DNA of 64,000 nucleotides from Streptomyces sp. NRRL WC-3742 (GTDB lineage: Bacteria; Actinomycetota; Actinomycetes; Streptomycetales; Streptomycetaceae): NCBI RefSeq assembly GCF_000720635.1, contig NZ_JOCF01000042.1, positions 1 to 64,000 of the forward strand, given 5' to 3'. The notes under the pieces were generated by a model. That model worked only from the letters and a program-made list of their open reading frames with translations. It had not been told where the DNA came from and did not search any database. Numbering within the stretch: position 1 is the first letter of the stretch; every line of letters starts with the position of its first letter. This document shows positions 60,101-64,000 of the stretch, piece after piece. A program made the translations under genes and the position numbers.

Positions 60101-60526
60101 GCCGCCCCGCAGAGCGCCCTGCTGGTGATCTCGATCGTCACCGCCGTGCTCGCCGCCATCGGCTTCGCCGCCGCCGTGGCCGGCTCGGCCCGCGAACGCT
60201 CCCGGGACAACGCCCTGCTGCTCGCCCTCGGCGCGCCGCGCCGCGTGCTCGCCCGGACCGTCGCCGCCGAACAGGCCCTGCTCGTCGGCCTCGGCGGAGT
60301 GGTGGGGCTCGCCCTCGGCGCCCTGCTCGTCCACCTGATCGTGCCGTACGTGGTGCTCACCTCCGCCGCCGTCCGGCCCACGCCCCAGGCGCTGGTCGAA
60401 CTGCCGCTCGGACGGGCGCTGCTGCTCACGGCCGCGATCGCCGTCGTCCCGCTGCTGTCGGCCTTCCTCATCGGACGCCGCCGTCGAGACGTGGCCGCCC
60501 GGCTGCGCCACGTGGAGGAGATGTGA
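57149..60526 (+). CDS. Large FtsX/MacB-type ABC permease 1
   Basis: A 1125-residue permease. Helix 1 is about 15-40; a large extracytoplasmic domain follows (about 45-310, with an Ala/Gly/Asn-rich insertion near 110-140). FtsX-type helices then cluster at about 325-480 (LLIGALQLAVLAAAALLLVVHL, then AARGASGARLGALTAIEA). Further helices and a second extracytoplasmic part run to about 990, with a final FtsX block (ALLLALGAPRRVLARTVAAEQALL). The doubled layout makes it about twice the size of MacB. GGGGGAGG precedes the ATG at 57149. Its stop overlaps the next permease start (GTGA). It probably exports or senses a lipid or peptide; substrate unknown. Confidence 0.92.
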   Translation: MLGFVVRRLRGRLPLAGAVLLAVLITTAVLTALVAFNASVGEAGLRQALQGPGHARTTVVVTGEHGLDARAKDEKALADYSGKLFEGLPVTTRTMLRSRSYALPSAAANSGAGGSNGAAANGTSGEAGTAGATAPPATGPAAQPDLTVLADLDRSRVNLVGGAWPEASTAPVASAAPQVAVPKTMLERLGLTAQSLPAEVRLVDRLGGAELAVRVTGVYRAQDPADPYWRMDPVGGREIQVSSFTTYGPMMVDQSAFTAAGLIQSSRGWLLDANLSGIDQSTAEAIGDRTRGLGDQLRAGASLNATTELPAIMRELSSSMMVARSTLLIGALQLAVLAAAALLLVVHLIAARQEAENELLAARGASGARLGALTAIEAVLLAVPAALVAPLLTPLLVRALAGLGTGRQLDLDTGLSWTLWPVALICALACIALATVPSLMRGAGAALRRRAGRRQAVVSGIARNGGDLAVLALAVLAYQQLSQYGSGMSVDSSGALGVDLLLVATPTLALCAGTLVVLRLLPFAARLGARMAARGRGLGPAMVGWQLARRPARATGPVLLLVMAVATGVLAIGQGATWTTSQRDQAAFDTLGGLRISGSQSSVIGQGGRYGALPGGDRIVPAVLEDQALPSGTGKLLAVDTKALAERIPVREDLLDGHTAAELFPPLAANAPTGNAAGIPLPGKPLRIDADLTVNQTVQTDIKQRTVFGASTVHPEIRVLLRDRFGFIHKVPFPQLPLTGDVHTSIDLGAAVDAPRGAVSAPLTLAGISVAFGDRAEGEVTVHRLAVSDTADGPATAVPVPAGFGWSVNSPPMRVMGNANGGPAATLGAEPLGADRLFNLRYRNSNGFAGESLRATLTPAGPSAPAAIPGVATHDYLRVVGAKVGDTVQVPYGGVVLRVKVTAEIEAVPVAGRSALVVDLATAANLLAGQGRDLPTRTEWWLPAAGPGDRAPAEAAAALRGAPGAQDLHLYRESADALLEDPVGAAPQSALLVISIVTAVLAAIGFAAAVAGSARERSRDNALLLALGAPRRVLARTVAAEQALLVGLGGVVGLALGALLVHLIVPYVVLTSAAVRPTPQALVELPLGRALLLTAAIAVVPLLSAFLIGRRRRDVAARLRHVEEM

Positions 60527-63345
60527 CCACCAAGGCCGGCACCACCGTGCCCGAACCCGCCGCCACCCCCGCCACCCCGGCGGCCCGGCCCGCACCCTGG
60601 GTCCGCACCCGGCTGCGCGCCACCCCGCTCGCCGCCCTGCTCATGGCGGCCCTCGCCCTGGTCACCGCCTTCCTCGCGGCCGCGTTCCCGCGGCTGTCGG
60701 ACCGGGGCGCGGACGCCGCACTGCGCGAGTTCACGCACAACCTGGGCGTCAACGCGACCAGCTTCTCCGCGACGGGCGCCACCCTCTCCGGCGACACGGC
60801 CGCGCAGCTGGACACCGCCCGGGACAATCTGGTCGCCGAGATCGGACGCCGGATCCCGCTCAGCACCGTCGGCGAGGTGTACGGCACCCGGGTCAAGCGC
60901 GGCCACCCGCTGCTCAACCCGGGCCTCGCCCGCCTCTCCGACAGCACCCCGCCGAGCCTCGGCCTGCTGTACGTCCACGGCCTCGCCGACCAGGTGACCC
61001 TGACCGCGGGCACCTGGCCGGGCGGCGCCGCCCCCACGGGCACCCCGCTGCCGATCGTCCTCGAGGAGAAGGCCGCCAGGACCATCGGGATCAAGCTCGG
61101 CGACGTCCTCGACAACGGGGAAGACGGCGTCGGCCCGGTGCGCACGACCGTCGTCGGCCTCTACCGCGTCAACGACCCCCGGGCCCCCTTCTGGGAGGAC
61201 CTCGGCTGCCCGGCCCGCGCCTGCCTGTTCGGCGGGCCGGCCGACCTCCACTGGGGGACCACCGGCTTCGTCGGCGGCGAGAGCCTGGGCGCCCTGTCCA
61301 ACTGGGGCTCCGTCGGCCAGAACTTCTGGCGGATCCCGATCGACGCCGGCACCCTGCGCATGGACCGGCTCGACGACACCCGGGACACCGTCAACTCCTT
61401 CATCGCCGGGCGCGGCGCCTCCGCCCTGCCCGTCCTGACCAACCGGCCCGAGATGCACGTCAACTCGATGCTGCCGGAGGTGTTCACCCGGGCCACCGTC
61501 CGCTACGAGGCCGCCGCCCCGCTGGGCGCGATCGGCCCGGCCGGTGTCGCGGGCGTCGCCGCCGTGGTGCTCTGCCTGGCCGCCGCGCTCACCGCCGACC
61601 GGCGCACCGGAGAGATCAAGCTGCTCCAGGCCCGGGGAGGCTCGCGCTCCGGGGTGCTGCTGCGCCTGCTCGGCGAGGGCGCGGTGACCGTCGTGCCCGC
61701 CGCGGTGCTCGGCTCCGCGCTCGCCCTGGCGCTGTTCCCCACGCCCCGGTGGGGCAACGCGGTGCTGACCGCCCTGGTCGCGACGCTGCTGGCCGTGCTG
61801 GCCTTCCCGGTGCGGGCCGCGATGATCATGTCCAAGCCCCGGGCGGCGGGCGGACGGCGCCGGCTCGTCGGCGAACTCTGCGTCCTCGCCGCCACCGCGG
61901 CCGCCGTGGCCGAGGTCCGCCGCCGCGGTGTGGCCGCCCCCGGCGCCGGCATCGACCCGCTGCTGGTGCTCACCCCGCTGCTGCTCGCCGTCACCGGCGG
62001 CATGGTGCTGGCCCGACTCCAGCCCTTGCTGGTCGGCCGGCTGTCCGCCCTCGCCGGGCGCGGCCGCGGCGTGGTCGGCTTCCTCGGGCTGGCCCGCGCC
62101 GCCCGGGGCAGCACGGCCGGGCGCCGCCCGTCCGTCCTGCCGCTGCTGGCCCTGCTGATCGCCGTCACCACCACCGGGTTCGGCGCCACCGTGCTCGACA
62201 CCGTCGACAACTCCCGGATGCAGGCCGCCCGGATCGCCAGCAGCGGCGACGCCTCCATCGCCGTCCCCACCTACAGCACCCTGCCGGAGGACTTCGTCAA
62301 GGCCGCCGGCGAACTGCCCGGCGTCCGGTCCTCGACCGGCGCCTGGGTCGAGACCCAGGCCACCTTCATCGGCGGCGACCACGACTCCGCCAAGGCCGTC
62401 CTCATCGCGGCCGAGCCCAACGCCTACGCCGAGATCGCCCGCACCCTCGGGGTCGGCGAGTTCGACCCGGCGAAGCTGGCCGCGGCCCCCGGCGCCCGGG
62501 ACACCCCGGTGCCCGCCCTGTTCAGCCGCGACCTGGCCAAGCGGCTCGCCACCGGCCCCGCGCAGGTGCACCTGCCGGGCGGCAGCGACCTGCACACCAC
62601 CGTCGCCGGGATCGTCGACGCCACGCCCGCCCTCGCCCAGCCGGGCCAGTCCTTCGTGGTCGTCTCCGCCGCGGCCGCCGGGGATCGGATCCCAGAGTTC
62701 AAGAAGATGAACAAGTGGTTCGCCGTCGGCGACATCGACCCCGGCGCCGTCCGCTCCCTGCTGCTGGAGCGCGGCCCGACCAAGACCACCGGCTACGTCC
62801 AGCTGGTCAACGACGACGCCGCGGCCGCCGGAAAGGGCGCCTTCGGGCTGCCGCCCGGCTACACCGTGCACAGCAGCGAGGAGGAGGCGGCGGCCCTCGC
62901 CGCCGACCCGCTCCAGCGCTCCGCCGGCCGGCTGTTCTGGTACGCGGCCTTCGCGAGCGCCGGATTCGCCCTGCTGGCCGTGCTGCTGACGCTCGTACGG
63001 GCCGCGCCCGAGCGGACGGCGCTGCTGGCCCGGCTGCGCACCATGGGCCTGCGGCCCCGGCAGGGCCTGGCGCTGATCATCACCGAGACGCTGCCGCAGA
63101 CCCTGACGGCCGCCGTCGGCGGCGGGCTGGTCGCCCTCGCGGCGGTCGGGCTGATCGGATCGGCCATCAACCTGTCGGCGCTGGTCGGCGCCCGGGTGGA
63201 CGACGAGCTGCTGCCCACGCCGGCGCCGGTGCTGCTGCCCACCGCCGGGCTGACCCTGGTGGTCTGCCTCGCGGTGGTGCTGGAGACGGCGATCTCCGGG
63301 CGGCGCCAGATCGCCACCGAGCTGCGGGCGGGGGAGACCCCGTGA
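60523..63345 (+). CDS. Large FtsX/MacB-type ABC permease 2
   Basis: A 940-residue permease with GTG start inside the stop of permease 1. An N-terminal helix (about 30-50) is followed by an extracytoplasmic domain (about 55-330). A cluster of helices has the FtsX-type loop RTGEIKLLQARGGSRSGVLLRLLGEGA. A second extracytoplasmic part (about 565-800) follows, then the last helices with RTALLARLRTMGLRPRQGLALI. Related to but shorter than permease 1; the two should form a heterodimer. The downstream ATPase gene starts 151 bases later, after a 9-bp repeat. Confidence 0.92.
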   Translation: MTTKAGTTVPEPAATPATPAARPAPWVRTRLRATPLAALLMAALALVTAFLAAAFPRLSDRGADAALREFTHNLGVNATSFSATGATLSGDTAAQLDTARDNLVAEIGRRIPLSTVGEVYGTRVKRGHPLLNPGLARLSDSTPPSLGLLYVHGLADQVTLTAGTWPGGAAPTGTPLPIVLEEKAARTIGIKLGDVLDNGEDGVGPVRTTVVGLYRVNDPRAPFWEDLGCPARACLFGGPADLHWGTTGFVGGESLGALSNWGSVGQNFWRIPIDAGTLRMDRLDDTRDTVNSFIAGRGASALPVLTNRPEMHVNSMLPEVFTRATVRYEAAAPLGAIGPAGVAGVAAVVLCLAAALTADRRTGEIKLLQARGGSRSGVLLRLLGEGAVTVVPAAVLGSALALALFPTPRWGNAVLTALVATLLAVLAFPVRAAMIMSKPRAAGGRRRLVGELCVLAATAAAVAEVRRRGVAAPGAGIDPLLVLTPLLLAVTGGMVLARLQPLLVGRLSALAGRGRGVVGFLGLARAARGSTAGRRPSVLPLLALLIAVTTTGFGATVLDTVDNSRMQAARIASSGDASIAVPTYSTLPEDFVKAAGELPGVRSSTGAWVETQATFIGGDHDSAKAVLIAAEPNAYAEIARTLGVGEFDPAKLAAAPGARDTPVPALFSRDLAKRLATGPAQVHLPGGSDLHTTVAGIVDATPALAQPGQSFVVVSAAAAGDRIPEFKKMNKWFAVGDIDPGAVRSLLLERGPTKTTGYVQLVNDDAAAAGKGAFGLPPGYTVHSSEEEAAALAADPLQRSAGRLFWYAAFASAGFALLAVLLTLVRAAPERTALLARLRTMGLRPRQGLALIITETLPQTLTAAVGGGLVALAAVGLIGSAINLSALVGARVDDELLPTPAPVLLPTAGLTLVVCLAVVLETAISGRRQIATELRAGETP

Positions 63346-63424
63346 CGCGGCGAACTTCCCCACCGGTGCCGCTCGTTGAGTCGGGTGGGTGGACGGACAG
63401 CTGGACGGACACGGACACGTGCAG

Positions 63425-63463
63425 GACCGAGCAGACCGAGCAGCAGACCGAGCAGACCGAGCA
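63425..63463. repeat. 9-bp GACCGAGCA repeats upstream of the second ATPase
   Basis: Four copies of GACCGAGCA, the middle two separated by GCA, in the 151-base gap between permease 2 and the ATPase gene. Adjacent GGACGGACA-like short repeats lie near 63390-63418. Confidence 0.75.
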
Positions 63464-63496
63464 GATCGTGCAGACAGTCGAGACAGGAGACGAGCG

Positions 63497-64000
63497 GTGA
63501 CAAGCACCCAGAAGGAGCGCACGGCCGCCGAGGCCCCCAGCCTGCAGGAGCTCCGGCAGCGGGCCCTCGCCGCCGCCTCGCCCAAGGCGTACGGAGAGGG
63601 CGCGGCCATCGTCTGCGACCGGCTGGTGCGGATCTTCAGCGCCGAGGGCGTCGAGGTCCAGGCTCTCCAGGGCCTGGAGCTGACCATCGACCAGGGGGAC
63701 CTCGTCGCCCTGGTCGGCGCCTCCGGCAGCGGCAAGTCCACCCTGCTGACCATCCTCGCCGGGCTCGACGTGCCCACCGCCGGCACCGCGACCGTGGCCG
63801 GCTGCGACCTGCTGGAGATGTCCGCCAAGGAGCGGCTGCGCTACCGCCGCGAGGTGGTCGGCTTCATCTGGCAGCAGACCGCCCGCAACCTGCTGCCCTT
63901 CCTCACCGCCGCCGAGAACATCGCCCTGCCCATGCAGCTGCGCGGGCGCCGCGGCGGGGCCGGAAGCTCCAACCGGCAGGCCGCGAGGGCGGCCGAGCTG
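63497..64000 (+). CDS. ABC transporter ATPase, cut by the window end
   Basis: The first 168 codons of a MacB/LolD-type ATPase. GTG start at 63497 with AGGAGA upstream. An N-terminal extension of about 35 residues (SLQELRQRALAAASPKAYG) precedes the ATPase domain; Walker A is GASGSGKST (about 76-84), and the Q-loop region is GFIWQQTARNLLPFL. The rest, including signature motif and Walker B, lies beyond the window. Same strand and order as the two permeases, so probably their main motor. Confidence 0.92.
   Translation, partial: MTSTQKERTAAEAPSLQELRQRALAAASPKAYGEGAAIVCDRLVRIFSAEGVEVQALQGLELTIDQGDLVALVGASGSGKSTLLTILAGLDVPTAGTATVAGCDLLEMSAKERLRYRREVVGFIWQQTARNLLPFLTAAENIALPMQLRGRRGGAGSSNRQAARAAEL

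Noticed and set aside
56951..60595. 1214-residue minus-strand frame over the large permease
   Set aside because: Gly/Gln/Val-rich shadow; the plus-strand frame has clear FtsX helices and a ribosome site.
60058..63828. 1256-residue minus-strand frame over permease 2
   Set aside because: Shadow of permease 2 and the ATPase start; no domains.

Overview
The window is very GC-rich, with many GTG and a few TTG starts, GTGA/ATGA stop-start overlaps and long antisense shadow frames. Its gene content is that of a streptomycete (Streptomyces or Kitasatospora): a mycothiol-conjugate amidase homologue, an actinobacterial cytochrome b (QcrB), Tat- and Sec-exported enzymes and many TetR regulators. I see no rRNA, tRNA, CRISPR array, integrase or intact insertion sequence. 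A run of 56 G at the left edge looks like a sequence or contig end.

Layout. 0.2-9.8 kb: a 3Fe-4S ferredoxin, two CAP-domain genes (one fused to an ECF sigma factor), a small secreted protein, an exported M1 peptidase, a PfkB sugar kinase, a GNAT enzyme, a polysaccharide deacetylase, a YchJ protein and an F420-type oxidoreductase. 9.9-12.2 kb: a TetR/aromatic hydroxylase operon with a long palindromic operator. 12.4-18.9 kb: a stand-alone qcrB, then an iron-boxed EfeUO-EfeB ferrous-iron importer. 19-23 kb: an MprAB-like two-component system and a GltD-like reductase. 23-32.4 kb: a secreted HNH nuclease, an MFS/TetR divergon, an isochorismatase-fold protein meeting a 3'-truncated murQ, a DUF6445 oxygenase, a TetR/Mca-like divergon, a PHB-depolymerase-type esterase and a thioesterase. 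32.5-35.7 kb: a DUF218 membrane protein and a decaying patch (repeat-frameshifted membrane gene, doubly frameshifted tetR, MFS remnant). 35.7-37.4 kb: an olsBA-like ornithine-lipid pair. 37.7-44.7 kb: a serine hydrolase, then an M1 peptidase overlapping a 1318-residue Pls/PosA-type non-ribosomal peptide synthetase. 45-54 kb: NmrA/membrane/MarR genes, two FAD monooxygenases, an LRV-repeat protein, three TetR regulators and fragments. 54-64 kb: a secreted alpha/beta hydrolase and a large FtsX-type ABC locus cut by the right edge.

The strongest points for follow-up are: (1) a single polypeptide joining an ECF sigma factor, an anti-sigma-like HX3CX2C zinc motif, a membrane helix and an extracellular CAP domain, beside a second CAP protein; (2) a Pls-type poly-amino-acid synthetase translationally overlapped with an M1 peptidase, with three TGACG-N3-GTCA-like boxes upstream; (3) the iron-boxed EfeU-EfeO fusion; (4) a 22-bp hairpin repeat whose copy number sets the reading frame of a membrane protein; and (5) well-formed palindromic operators at regulator promoters (12.2, 25.3, 29.05, 53.6 kb) plus a BlaI/CopY-like box at 48.3 kb with no cognate regulator in view.
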